Source: SZUA-35 sp963781035 (GTDB lineage Bacteria > Actinomycetota > Acidimicrobiia > Acidimicrobiales > SZUA-35). Taken from it: DNA of 64,000 bases. Below, piece after piece: positions 16,986-26,253 of this stretch (positions are counted from its first letter, which is position 1; every line of letters starts with the position of its first letter). The notes beneath the pieces are model-generated. The model made no database searches. It was not told the DNA's origin and was given only the letters and a program-made list of their open reading frames with translations. The position numbers and the translations under genes were made by a program. The DNA is taken from positions 372,001 through 436,000 of the forward strand of contig CAWAEN010000007.1 of the NCBI GenBank assembly GCA_963781035.1, written 5' to 3'.

Positions 16986-18791
16986 GTGAAGCGGCTCGGC
17001 GCCACCGTCACCAACGATGGCACACGATTCGAGGTGTGGGCGCCGGATGCCAGAAGGGTCGAGGTGGTGCTCGGACATCGCCGCGAAGACCTGATCCTGT
17101 CGGTCGATCCCGACGAACCCGGCGTTCCGACCTGGATCGGTGTCGTCGACGGTGTCGCAACCGGAGATCGGTACCGCTTCAGTCTCGACGAAGGCACGCC
17201 GCTTCCGGATCCAGCCTCACGATGGCAACCCGATGGAGTTCTCGGCCCGTCGGCCGTGGTCGACACGGGGGCCTTTCGGTGGACGGATTCGGGCTGGAGC
17301 GGTGTCGAGCTGCCAGACGCCGTGATCTACGAGCTGCACATCGGCACGTTCACCAGTGCGGGCACGTTCGACTCGGCCATCGACGAACTCGATCGTCTGG
17401 TTGCGCTCGGCGTCACCGTTGTCGAGGTCATGCCGGTGAACGCCTTCCCAGGGGTTCGTAACTGGGGCTACGACGGTGTGTTCCCGTTCGCCACCCAGCA
17501 GTCCTACGGCGGGCCGGAGGCGCTGGCCCGTTTCGTCGACGCTGCGCACGCACGCGGCCTCGCCGTGATCCTCGACGTCGTCTACAACCACATCGGCCCG
17601 GAGGGGAACATTCTCGGTTCCTACGGCCCCTATTTCACCGACGACTACACGACGCCGTGGGGTCCTGCGGTCAACGTGGCCGGAGCCGGTAGCGACGGGG
17701 TTCGTCGCTACCTACTCGAGAACGTGCGGGGCTGGATCGAGGACTTCCACCTCGATGGTCTGCGCGTCGACGCCGTCCACGCCATCATCGATCCAACGGC
17801 GCGGCCGTTCGTCGGCGAAATGACCGAGGTCGCCCACGCCGCCGGCGAGAGCGCCGGACGCACGGTGCTCGTGACCCTCGAGTCCGCCTCGAACGATCCG
17901 CGGCTGGTCCGTCCTCCCGACGAGCGGGGTATCGGGGCTGATGCTGTCTGGAACGACGATGTCCATCACGCATTGCGGGTGGCGCTCACCGGCGACCAGC
18001 ACGAGTACTACGCCGCCTACACCGGCGTCGACGATCTGGCCCGTGCACTCGACGAACGCTGGGTGTTCTCCGGCCGGTACTCCCCCACGCTGCGCAGACG
18101 GCACGGTGCCGCTGCCGCTGACGTCGACCACCGCCGATTCATCGTGTTCTCGTCCAACCACGACCATGCCGGCAACACGCCGCGAGGCGAACGTATGTTG
18201 GCTGATGCAGCAACAACTGACCCTCGCCGCCGCCTTGCTGCCGCGTTCGTCTTGCTTTCGCCGTTCACGCCGTTGCTGTTCATGGGTGACGAGTACGGCG
18301 AGCCGGCACCGTTTCCGTACTTCGTCGACCACGGAGATCCGGATCTGATCGAAGTCGTTCGCCGCGGACGACAAGAGGAGTTCGCCGGTATCGACTGGAG
18401 CGGCGGTGTCGCCGACCCTGCCGACCAGCACACCTTCGCGTCGGCTGTTCTCGATCCGAACATCGCCGGCACCGGTCCGCACAAGGGGCTTCTGGACATG
18501 CACCATGAGCTGCTGCTGCTCCGTCGCACCCACATGGTCCTGACCGACCCTTCGGCACGACAGCTCGTCGATCTCCACGACGGCGTCATTTCCGTCACCA
18601 GGCAGGTGGGATCCACCGTGTCGGTGGCAACGTTCAACTTCAACGACCGTCGCGTCGAATCGCCGACGCCGGTCGATGGCGAACGAGTCATCTTCGATTC
18701 GGGCGACCATCGATGGGTAGGCGACGGGGACTCATCGAAGCTGCCAGACGACATCGAAGCCTTCGGGGCCCGATTGACCGTTCGCCAGTGA
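16986..18791 (+). CDS. treZ: Malto-oligosyltrehalose trehalohydrolase
   Basis: TreZ cuts trehalose from the end of maltooligosyltrehalose made by TreY. The 601-residue protein starts with the family N-terminal domain (GTRFEVWAPDARRVEVVL). The barrel has VEVMPVNAFPGVRNWGYDGV, nucleophile LDGLRVDAVHAI, TLESASNDPRL, and NHDHAGNTPRGERM in place of region IV. GTG 16986 (VKRLGAT) is the first plausible start, but the frame is open upstream through the PATPAPST repeat toward glgX and there is no SD, so it may really be the C-terminal half of a GlgX-TreZ fusion. Confidence 0.93.
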   Translation: MKRLGATVTNDGTRFEVWAPDARRVEVVLGHRREDLILSVDPDEPGVPTWIGVVDGVATGDRYRFSLDEGTPLPDPASRWQPDGVLGPSAVVDTGAFRWTDSGWSGVELPDAVIYELHIGTFTSAGTFDSAIDELDRLVALGVTVVEVMPVNAFPGVRNWGYDGVFPFATQQSYGGPEALARFVDAAHARGLAVILDVVYNHIGPEGNILGSYGPYFTDDYTTPWGPAVNVAGAGSDGVRRYLLENVRGWIEDFHLDGLRVDAVHAIIDPTARPFVGEMTEVAHAAGESAGRTVLVTLESASNDPRLVRPPDERGIGADAVWNDDVHHALRVALTGDQHEYYAAYTGVDDLARALDERWVFSGRYSPTLRRRHGAAAADVDHRRFIVFSSNHDHAGNTPRGERMLADAATTDPRRRLAAAFVLLSPFTPLLFMGDEYGEPAPFPYFVDHGDPDLIEVVRRGRQEEFAGIDWSGGVADPADQHTFASAVLDPNIAGTGPHKGLLDMHHELLLLRRTHMVLTDPSARQLVDLHDGVISVTRQVGSTVSVATFNFNDRRVESPTPVDGERVIFDSGDHRWVGDGDSSKLPDDIEAFGARLTVRQ

Positions 18792-18835
18792 AAGCTCGAC
18801 GGCGGACCATCGTCTGACCGGCCCGCCCGCTTCTC

Positions 18836-21275
18836 TCAGCCGTCGCGTTCGAGGACGGCAACGCCGGCGTCGCCGAGCAGGGCACCAACACTCACACGCC
18901 CTGCCGGAGCAGTCGTTTTCGCATCGTCGAGCACGTGAATCCATCGCGAGGTACCCAGGTCGATCGTTGTCGAGGCGAGGTCGACATGGGCGACCGTCGG
19001 CCTGAGCACGAGGACCAGCACGGCGTCATCGTCTTTGCTGGTTGCGCTCGAGTCGAACCGGTTGAAGGCCACCACCGATTCGCGGGAGGGCCCTTCGACC
19101 TCCACTCGCCGGTAGCCGGCATCCGGACCGAACGCCGCTGGGCGGCGCCGCCGCAGGCCGACGAGACGCTGCATCAAGGCAGTTCTCGCCAGGTCGACGT
19201 CGCCGTCGGCGAGAGCCTGATCGACGCCCGTGAGCGGTGCGAGGGCGAGTACCTCACGCCAACGTTTCCAGTCCGGCGGCCGACGGTTGTCCGGATCGAC
19301 GAGCGAGAGCTGCTCGAAAGGCGCACCCTGGTAGAGGTCCGGCACGCCGGGACAGGTCAGCTTCAGAACGGTCGTTCGGAGACTGATTGTCGTGCCTGGA
19401 ACCACCAAGCGCCGACCGAGCGCCGCCAGCCGGGAGGACGGATCGCTCATGTCGGCGACGAGGAGGTCTGCGAGGTCGGCCAGCGAGTTCTCGTAGGCAG
19501 CATTCTGATCGATCCAGCTCGTGTCCTGCTCTGCCTCTCGAGCCGACTTCACCAGGTAGGCAGCGAGCCGCTCGACGTCGATGGGCCACGCTGTGAGCAC
19601 GGTCTGGATGGCCAGCGAGATGTCTGACGGTCGAACGGATGCGACGATCGACGAATGGTCGGTCATCCAGGCCCGGGCATCAGCGACGAAGAGGTCCGGA
19701 AGCGTCGCCAGGGCGAGCGAACGAGAACGGACACCACTGGCGCGCTTGGTGTCATGTGTCGTCGACGTCAGCATGGTCGTCGGCCAGCCCTGCTGCACCT
19801 CGAGTTGGCGACGGTGGAACTCGTCGAGGCCGATGGCCCACCGGCCGGGTTCGCCGCCCACCTCACACATCGAGGAGAGGCGCTGGTGCCGATAGAAGGC
19901 ACGATCCTCGGCCCCTTTTGCCATGGCCGGGCCCGTGAGTTGCTGCCACCGTGTTCGAACGACGTCGGAGCGCCGGACCAGAGCGACGAACCAGTCGATC
20001 GTCGTCGGTCAGATCGGGGCAAGCCGCAATCGTGCGCCCGGCGAGTTCGCTGAGCACGACCTCTGAGTTGGGATCCTCGGGGAGATAGGTCCGATAGCGA
20101 CGGAGCCGCACGGTCAATTCGATGATGGCCTTCCGCACGTCGTCGACCCGGTGTGTGCCGTCATCGACTCCGGGCGGATGAACCTCGGCCATTGCCGCTC
20201 GAACCAGACGATCGAGATCAGGCTGAAGTCCCCCGTCGAGGACTTCGCGGCGAGCGTTGTCCTCGATGTCGATGAAGTCAGGATCTGTCGGCGGGTTCGC
20301 ATTGGCCGCCACCTCGGCCCAGAACGAGTCGAGGACGGGTCGTGCCGCGTCGTCGAGCATGAGATGCTGCGTCGTCGTGATGTGCTCGTATCCGGTCGTG
20401 CCATCCACGGGCCATTCGGCCGGAAGCGTCTCCCCCGGACCGAGGATCTTCTCGACGAGCAACCAGCGGTCGCCGATGGCCGAACGAAGTCGGTCGAGAT
20501 ACCGGCCCGGATCGGCCAGTCCGTCGACGTGGTCGACCCGCACACCGTCGAATGCCGGGTGGGCGGTCAGTCGTGCCGGCAACGAATCGACGACGGAGCG
20601 CACGTTCTCCTGCTCGACGCACACGGCGACCAGATCGTCGATCGTGAAGAAGCGCCTCACATTCCGGGCCGGGTCCCGCCACCACGTCAGCGCGTAGTGC
20701 TGTGCGGCAAGGAGTTCTGGAAGGGCCAGGTGGGCGGTACCGGCGGCGACCGGGAACCGAAGCGGGCCGTAGCGAAGCTCGGGACCCAGATCACCCTCGC
20801 CGACCTCGAAGCCACCGGCGGCCACGACGTCGTCTGGTGGGTCGCCGAGTTTCGGCACGATGACACGTCCACCGGCCGCCTCCCAGTCGATGTCGAACCA
20901 GTCCGCAGCTTCGGACTCCGGGCCGTCACGGAGCGTGGCCCACCACCACGGGTTCAGCTCGGCCCTGGCCACCGAGACGTGGTTCGGCACATGGTCGACG
21001 ACGACGCCCAGATCGCGTTCCCCCGCAGCGTCGAGGAGCGCTTCGAAACCGGTCTCGCCACCGAATTCCTCCCGAACGGCCCGAGGGTCGACCACGTCGT
21101 AGCCGTGCTCGCTCCCCGGTATGGCCTCTGCGATCGGCGACAGGTAGAGGTGGCTGATGCCGAGGCGAGCGATGGGATCGAGCAGATCGAGGGCCTGTTC
21201 GAACCCGAACGTCGGCGTCAGCTGGAGCCGGTATGAAGCGATGATCGGGCGAGCACGTCGAGAGGCCACGGGCAC
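18836..21275 (-). CDS. treY: Malto-oligosyltrehalose synthase, frameshifted as sequenced
   Basis: TreY isomerises the reducing-end glucose of maltodextrin to an alpha,alpha-1,1 bond. The N-terminal frame (21275 to about 20000) contains SYRLQLTPTFGFEQA, VDHVPNHVS, nucleophile GVRVDHVDGLADP and VEKILGPGETLP. The C-terminal frame (about 20000 to 18836) has QLTGPAMAKGAEDRAFYR, TSTTHDTKRASGVRSR and PGVPDLYQG. Together they make one complete TreY of about 810 residues. The switch occurs near 19997-20005, where DDDRLV in one frame continues as FVALVRRSDVVRTRW in another. A single-base indel explains it. It converges with treZ 45 bp away, and with GlgX and TreZ completes the TreXYZ pathway. Confidence 0.88.
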
Positions 21276-21322
21276 GGTGTACCCGGCACGAGGCCCATCA
21301 CCACCCGCTCGAACGGGCCGGC

Positions 21323-22060
21323 TCAGCTCCGCGGAATGTCGACCGAACTCCTCGTGGCGATGGCCTCGCCCAGGGGGCGCATCAATCGTTCGAGTGTGGC
21401 GGCATCGGGAATCGATCCGTCGGCGGGAGTCCAGACGACGAAGAGACTGTCCTGGTTGCCTGCATCGTCAGTGATGCGCATGGTCAACGGGGACAACCAG
21501 TTGCTTCCCACGATGACTTCCCAATCGCCCATCTGCTCGATCGGGGCATCGCCCTGTTCGACGGCGAGGTCCCATGTGCCACTGCCAGAACTGACACCGA
21601 TCGTCATGAAGTTCTCGCCGTCGGCAACGGTCTCGCTCAGGTTGCAGATGAACCCGAACGTTTCGTAGGTCGATGCGTCGTATGCCGCGTTGCTCTCGAT
21701 CACGACGTCGGTCGATGTGAACATCCCGTAGCTGACCAGATCGTCGAGCGACACGGCACCGTCGAGGAACTCATCACCGGCACACAGATCGGCCAGGATC
21801 ACACCGTCGCCGGAGCTCCCGTCATCGCTGTCTGTGCTTTCCTCGCCGCTTTCCTCGCCGTCGGCGGGTGCCCCATCGCTTTCTTCATCGGGGGCCGGTT
21901 CGCCTGCTTCGTCTGATTCGCCATCGACATCGCTCGGCTGAGCATCGACACTCGTGGTCGTCTCGTCACCGCCGGCATCGTCATCTCCGCCACCGCAGGC
22001 TGTCGCCAGGAGCGCCACTGCGCACAGGGCGCCCAACATCATTGACCAGTTCAGCTTCAT
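21323..22060 (-). CDS. Secreted lipoprotein, acidic low-complexity N-terminus
   Basis: The 245-residue protein starts with a lipoprotein signal peptide: K-rich n-region, hydrophobic LGALCAVALLATA and lipobox ATAC, with Cys at about residue 22. A 70-residue stretch rich in Asp, Glu, Ser and Gly follows, typical of a linker between the lipid anchor and a folded domain. The rest (CAGDEFLDGAVSLDDLVSYG onward) is not a family I recognise. GGAGGG 8 nt before the ATG at 22060 decides the start. It is divergent from the next gene. Confidence 0.75.
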   Translation of the reverse strand: MKLNWSMMLGALCAVALLATACGGGDDDAGGDETTTSVDAQPSDVDGESDEAGEPAPDEESDGAPADGEESGEESTDSDDGSSGDGVILADLCAGDEFLDGAVSLDDLVSYGMFTSTDVVIESNAAYDASTYETFGFICNLSETVADGENFMTIGVSSGSGTWDLAVEQGDAPIEQMGDWEVIVGSNWLSPLTMRITDDAGNQDSLFVVWTPADGSIPDAATLERLMRPLGEAIATRSSVDIPRS

Positions 22061-22232
22061 TCGTGTTCCCTCCGGGCCTTGCTCGAATCGATCGAGAAGG
22101 ACCGAACGAACGGTAACCCAGGTGATCCCGAGCGCCGATGAGCACATCTGTTGCTTTCGCTGCCGATCCGACCGGCTAATCTCGCGCCACCGTCCCGCGA
22201 GCGGAAACAGCACGCGGGCAAGGAGGGACACA

Positions 22233-22253
22233 ATGCTCGGGACATCGTCGTGA
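22233..22253 (+). CDS. Possible six-codon leader peptide (MLGTSS)
   Basis: A strong AGGAGG sits 5-10 nt before this ATG, and the ORF ATG-CTC-GGG-ACA-TCG-TCG-TGA overlaps the GTG start of the downstream gene as GTGA. The downstream GTG at 22250 has no SD of its own. Ribosomes may therefore reach it by re-initiation after the leader. Alternatively the SD simply serves the GTG with unusually long spacing. Confidence 0.35.
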   Translation: MLGTSS

Positions 22254-23254
22254 CACGCCGCAGGCCGCTTCGGCGAACCATCACGGCGGCCGCCGGCTTC
22301 TTGGCCTTCGCCATCGCCGCGATGACTGCCGCGCCCGCCGGGAGCCAGGGCAGCGCCGTCGGGTTCAGCGAGGGGCGCTGGATCGGATCGTTCAGCTACC
22401 TCGGAACGACCGAGCTGGGCGGAGTTCCGGTGCGGTACCGAGGCATGGGGACATTCGAGCTGGTGTCCAGCGATGGCGGCACCACGGGCCTCTGGGACAT
22501 GAACTTGGTGTCCCTCATCGACGGCGGAGTGGCAAACGCCATCGCCGGGGGGCCGGCCGAGGGTGACATGGGAAGCGTGGTCCTGGAACTCGACTCGGTG
22601 ACGGCGAAAGATGCCCTCACCGGGATGGAGATCACCCTGACGGCGGCAGAGCTTCCTGAATCAGGTGCCGGATTCCTGGAACCGGACAGCAACCTCTGCG
22701 GTGCGCTCTCCGGCGTCTGGGAAATCCCCTTCACCGGGTTCCTGCTCGAGGGGTCCTTCATCGCCAACCGGACGGCGGACGGAACCATGGGCCCCGCATG
22801 GCAGTCACTCCAGCAGAAGGGCCTCGATCTGTTGGGCCGGATCGACGACGGCGAAGTACCGATCGACGAGATCCGCTCCTACCTCCAGGACGCCGAGTCG
22901 GTCATGGGTGACACGACGACCCGAGACGAGACCTGCGACGAGGAGACGTACCACCGGTTCAACACGGCTGCGCTGGCCCTCGGGGACGCGATGGTCAGCG
23001 CCCTCGCATCGCGGCTCGAAGACCTCACCGACGACCAGCTCCTCGAGGTGACCCGCATGGGGTACCGGTCCGGAGCATTCCTCGCCCCGGACCTGGCGTT
23101 CCCTTACGAGACAGCACTCGGCATGCGGATGACGACCGCGCTCGCCGACGAGGACCTGCCGTTGATGGAGTACTGGCTTCCGGTTGCGAGGGAGTTCGGT
23201 CGGGACAACATCGCCAGGAACCTCGCCAACGCGATCGAGGAGGCTCGGAGATGA
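22250..23254 (+). CDS. Secreted protein of unknown function
   Basis: The 334-residue product begins VTRRRPLRRTITAAAGFLAF, with an Arg-rich n-region, a hydrophobic core and a cleavable end near APAGSQG, so it is probably exported. The mature part has no family I recognise; it contains repeated Gly-Gly turns in the first half and a helical, acidic second half with CDEETYHRFN. The start overlaps the stop of a six-codon leader. The stop overlaps a downstream ATG (ATGA at 23251), so it forms an operon with the following lipoprotein gene. Confidence 0.65.
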   Translation: MTRRRPLRRTITAAAGFLAFAIAAMTAAPAGSQGSAVGFSEGRWIGSFSYLGTTELGGVPVRYRGMGTFELVSSDGGTTGLWDMNLVSLIDGGVANAIAGGPAEGDMGSVVLELDSVTAKDALTGMEITLTAAELPESGAGFLEPDSNLCGALSGVWEIPFTGFLLEGSFIANRTADGTMGPAWQSLQQKGLDLLGRIDDGEVPIDEIRSYLQDAESVMGDTTTRDETCDEETYHRFNTAALALGDAMVSALASRLEDLTDDQLLEVTRMGYRSGAFLAPDLAFPYETALGMRMTTALADEDLPLMEYWLPVAREFGRDNIARNLANAIEEARR

Positions 23255-23749
23255 CGTCGACCACTACTGCGGAGCGTCGCGGCGTTCGCCCTCGCCTTGA
23301 TCCTGTCTGCCTGCGGATCGAGCGACGGCGACGGCTCGGCCGACCCAACCTCCTCGGTGACCACTGACGCCGTGGAAGCCGACACGACCGCCTCGACAGA
23401 AGTATCAGACGAAGCCGAGCCCGAGGAGGCTGACGCCGCAGACCTCGAGGAGGCCGGAGCGGGACTCTTCCCCGAGATCGAGCTGGGGCCGACCGAGCCC
23501 GGACCCCGCCCGACCCTCAGCTGGAGTGACGTCGACGGAGCCACGCTCTATCAACTCACCGTGCTCGACGCCGACGGCGTGCCGTACTGGTCGTGGAGCG
23601 GGGCCGAGACGGAGGTGCCGCTCGGCGGCATGGAGAACCCGGACGCCATCGGTGCGTGGGTGTTCGAAGAGCTCACCTGGATGGTGGTCGCCCGTGACGA
23701 CGCCGGTTCCCCCGTTGGCATGTCGAGCCGTGGCGTGCTGCAGCCCTGA
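23251..23749 (+). CDS. Small FnIII-like lipoprotein, start interrupted by a frameshift
   Basis: The body of this protein begins LLRSVAAFALALILSACGSS, a clear lipoprotein signal with lipobox LSAC. An acidic Ser/Thr/Glu linker follows, then a domain with RPTLSWSDVDGATLYQLTVLD like a fibronectin type III fold. The expected start, ATG 23251 overlapping the preceding TGA, is one base out of frame with this signal peptide. The first usable in-frame start is only TTG 23297, inside the signal. A one-base indel between 23254 and 23297 is the simplest explanation. Without it the gene would lack a proper start. Confidence 0.6.
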
Positions 23750-23836
23750 ACGAGGGTCACCGAAGGTTCGAGTGACACTCTTCCGTGGCAGCTCGCTCGA
23801 CCCCGTCCCTCCCGTCGAATCCAAAGACCAGAACAC

Positions 23837-23852
23837 TCGGGGGGTCCCGAGG
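23837..23852 (+). terminator. Possible intrinsic terminator hairpin
   Basis: CTCGGG (23837-23842) pairs with CCCGAG (23847-23852) across a GGGT loop, about 90 nt after the lipoprotein stop. No strong T-tract follows (GTCTTG), so efficiency is uncertain. Confidence 0.3.
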
Positions 23853-23894
23853 TCTTGCGCTGCGGTGCGGCTGGCACCAAGCGCATCGAGTGAC

Positions 23895-23900
23895 GACACT
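23895..23900 (+). promoter_or_regulatory. -10-like element (GACACT), leaderless start
   Basis: GACACT ends 6 nt before the ATG at 23907. The nAnACT-N6-ATG pattern recurs at three other starts in the window (31005, 31084, 56655), with the similar GATACT at 46161. Confidence 0.45.
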
Positions 23901-23906
23901 GTCGAC

Positions 23907-24212
23907 ATGATCGTCGTCCAAGGTGTCTTCCACATCGCTGAGCATGAACGTGAGAGGTTCCTCGCAGAATCGCTCGAGGCGCAGCGAATCAGCCGTGGCG
24001 AGAAGGGCTGCATCGAATACGTCTTCGCTGCCGATCCGCTGGACTCCGGTCGGGTCGTACTCTCGGAACGGTGGGAGACGCGCGGCGACCTCGATGCCCA
24101 CATCGCCGCTCTCACGAAGCGACGAGAGGATGCCGCCGTAGATGCTGATCGGGTCACAGCGCTCAGCCGTGAGGTGGTCTTCCTCGAGGCGACAGAGATC
24201 AGCCTGGGCTGA
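23907..24212 (+). CDS. Antibiotic biosynthesis monooxygenase (ABM) domain protein
   Basis: The 101-residue protein has the ABM ferredoxin-like fold: strand MIVVQGVFHI, a helix with LEAQRISRGEKGCIEYVFA, then LSERWETRGDLDAHIAA. The G-C-I-E-Y and W-x-x-x-x-D-L-D-A-H signatures are typical of YgiN-like quinol or small-molecule monooxygenases. The true substrate is unknown. ATG 23907 is chosen over upstream in-frame starts because homology begins here and a -10-like element sits 6 nt upstream. Confidence 0.8.
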   Translation: MIVVQGVFHIAEHERERFLAESLEAQRISRGEKGCIEYVFAADPLDSGRVVLSERWETRGDLDAHIAALTKRREDAAVDADRVTALSREVVFLEATEISLG

Positions 24213-24295
24213 GATCCTCGCTCCACTCGACCGACCGGTCAGGTACTAGCGTCGCGACGAGCGGCGCAACCGTGCGCCCCGAGATGGGAGCGGAA

Positions 24296-24871
24296 GTGAA
24301 CGCCAAGGTCGATGCCTACATCCGACGGTCGGAGAAGTGGCCCGCCGAGTTGGCTGCACTGCGCCCCATCCTGTTGAGCGCCGGCATGTCAGAGGACATC
24401 AAGTGGGGGAAACCCTGCTACAGCCACGAGGGCAGCAACATCGCCATTCTCCAGGAGATGAAGGACTTCCTGGCGCTCATGTTCTTCAAGGGCGCGCTGA
24501 TGGACGATCCTGCCGGCGTGCTCGAGTCCCAGGGGCCGAACTCGCGTTCAGCGCTCCGCATCTGTTTTCGATCGCTGGACGATGTCGACCGGTTGAGCGA
24601 CACGATCTCGGCCTACGTCGAGGAGGCGATCGGCGTCGAAGAGTCTGGTCTCGAGGTGGGGCCGGCACCTGAGGTCGTCTTCGTCGAGGAACTCCAGGAT
24701 CGAATCGACAGCGACAGCGAATTCAGAACTGCGTTCGAAGCCCTGACCCCGGGGCGGCAACGCGAATACAACCTGCACATCTCCGACGCCAAGCAGGCAA
24801 AGACCCGCCTGGCTCGCATCGAGAAGTTCACACCGAAGATCCTCGATGGCAAAGGCTTCCGAGACCGCTGA
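24296..24871 (+). CDS. YdeI/DUF1801-like protein
   Basis: The protein starts MNAKVDAYIRRSEKWPAEL and contains SAGMSEDIKWGKPCYS and a MFFKG segment. The C-terminal half is typical of the YdeI family, ending EYNLHISDAKQAKTRLARIEK. GTG 24296 (191 residues) is preferred because GGAGCG lies 5 nt upstream. An alternative GTG at 24272 adds eight residues. A TAGCGT -10 element at 24247-24252 lies upstream, giving a short leader. The family fold is related to iron-chaperone-like domains, but its biochemical role is unclear. Confidence 0.82.
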   Translation: MNAKVDAYIRRSEKWPAELAALRPILLSAGMSEDIKWGKPCYSHEGSNIAILQEMKDFLALMFFKGALMDDPAGVLESQGPNSRSALRICFRSLDDVDRLSDTISAYVEEAIGVEESGLEVGPAPEVVFVEELQDRIDSDSEFRTAFEALTPGRQREYNLHISDAKQAKTRLARIEKFTPKILDGKGFRDR

Positions 24872-24907
24872 CGACCGGCGATCGTCACATCACGGACCAA
24901 TCGCCGA

Positions 24908-26164
24908 TCAGACGGTGTCGGCCGCAGAGTCCGGCACCTGCGCAGTCCTGACTGCTGCCGGGATCACCGGAATGTCGGCTACTGCCAACGGTTGCATGCG
25001 GATCTTCCGAGCGAGCGCTGCCTCGACGTACGGTGCCAGCTCAGCTTCCTTCGCTGCCAGCCGTTCAGGCTCCTTGGCCTTGAACTCCGGCATCACCTCG
25101 GACGCGAACAGCTCCATCGAGGCGCAGATGTCTGCGTGGCGATTGTTGCCTGCCTGCTGGATGAAGATGAGCTGATCGACACCGACCTCCTCCAGCTCCC
25201 GGATGTGGCGTGCGGCATCAGCCGGCGTGCCGATTGCTGACGAGTACGCATCCCCGTACGCCTGAGCTTTCGCGATGTAGTCGTCGGTTGCGTCCGGACC
25301 ACGCATCTCCTGGAACTGCGGCCAGAGATCGGTGTGGCCAGGGACGCTGTCCTGCGTCACCATGGCACCGATCGCAAATCGGAAGAACTCGAATCCTTCG
25401 CGTCCCCGCCGGATTGCCTCGTCACGATCACGATGGAGCGAGAAGCCGGTGACGAGTGCGATGTTCGCATTCACCGAGTGGCCGATCGGAACGCATCGCT
25501 CACTCTTGATCGTGTCGTAGTACGTCGAGACCCAGTGTGCTGCCTCGTCCGGATCCACGAACGAGAAGGCCAGAGCGCCGATACCCAGCTCGGCTGCGAG
25601 TTCGATCGTCGCCCGATTGGTGCAAGCGATCCACATCGGCGGGTGCGGCTTCTGGCTCGGCTTCGGCACGACGTTGCGGCACGGGAACGAGAACGACTCA
25701 CCCTCGTAGCCCGGGTACGGCGTCATCGTCATCATGTTGGCGATCTGTTCTGCGGCCTCGAGGCTCATCGCCCGCTTCTGCTTGGCCGGGATCCCGAAGC
25801 CACCGAGTTCCATGCGGGTGGCACCTTCTCCGATGCCGAACTCGACCCGACCACGGGAGATCAGATCGAGTGTTGCGATCTCCTCGGCGACGCGGGCGGG
25901 ATGGTTGTAGTTGGCCGGAGTCTGCTTGATGCCGTGCCCGATGCGGATGTTCTGGGTTCGCGCCGCACATGCAGCCAGGAACACCTCGGGTGCCGAACAG
26001 TGCGAGTACTCCTCGAGAAAGTGGTGTTCGACCGCCCAGACGTGGTCGATGCCGAGTCGGTCGGCCAGCACCACCTGCTCGATGGCGTCGGCCAACAGTT
26101 GTTCTTCGTCCCCGTCGTCCCACGGCCGCGGCAGTTGATGTTCGTAGAAGATCCCAAACCGCAT
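24908..26164 (-). CDS. LLM-class (luciferase-like) flavin-dependent oxidoreductase
   Basis: This 418-residue protein has the bacterial luciferase-like TIM barrel. It opens MRFGIFYEHQLPRP and continues with GIDHVWAVEHHFLEEYSHCS, IRIGHGIKQTPANYNHPARVAEE and LDLISRGRVEFGIGEG. Such enzymes use FMNH2 or F420H2; the cofactor cannot be told apart here, although F420-dependent members are common in actinobacteria. A C-terminal tail of about 60 residues is rich in Ala and Glu. GGGGGAG precedes the ATG, and a TAACCT -10-like element lies about 35 nt upstream. It is followed on the same strand by no close partner. Confidence 0.85.
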   Translation of the reverse strand: MRFGIFYEHQLPRPWDDGDEEQLLADAIEQVVLADRLGIDHVWAVEHHFLEEYSHCSAPEVFLAACAARTQNIRIGHGIKQTPANYNHPARVAEEIATLDLISRGRVEFGIGEGATRMELGGFGIPAKQKRAMSLEAAEQIANMMTMTPYPGYEGESFSFPCRNVVPKPSQKPHPPMWIACTNRATIELAAELGIGALAFSFVDPDEAAHWVSTYYDTIKSERCVPIGHSVNANIALVTGFSLHRDRDEAIRRGREGFEFFRFAIGAMVTQDSVPGHTDLWPQFQEMRGPDATDDYIAKAQAYGDAYSSAIGTPADAARHIRELEEVGVDQLIFIQQAGNNRHADICASMELFASEVMPEFKAKEPERLAAKEAELAPYVEAALARKIRMQPLAVADIPVIPAAVRTAQVPDSAADTV

Positions 26165-26253
26165 GCGACGCTCCCCCGTGTGGCTTCGGGACCGAGGTTA
26201 CGTACAACTGCGTGGAGCGAACAATCTCGGTCGAGCGGCTCGACCGATCGTCG

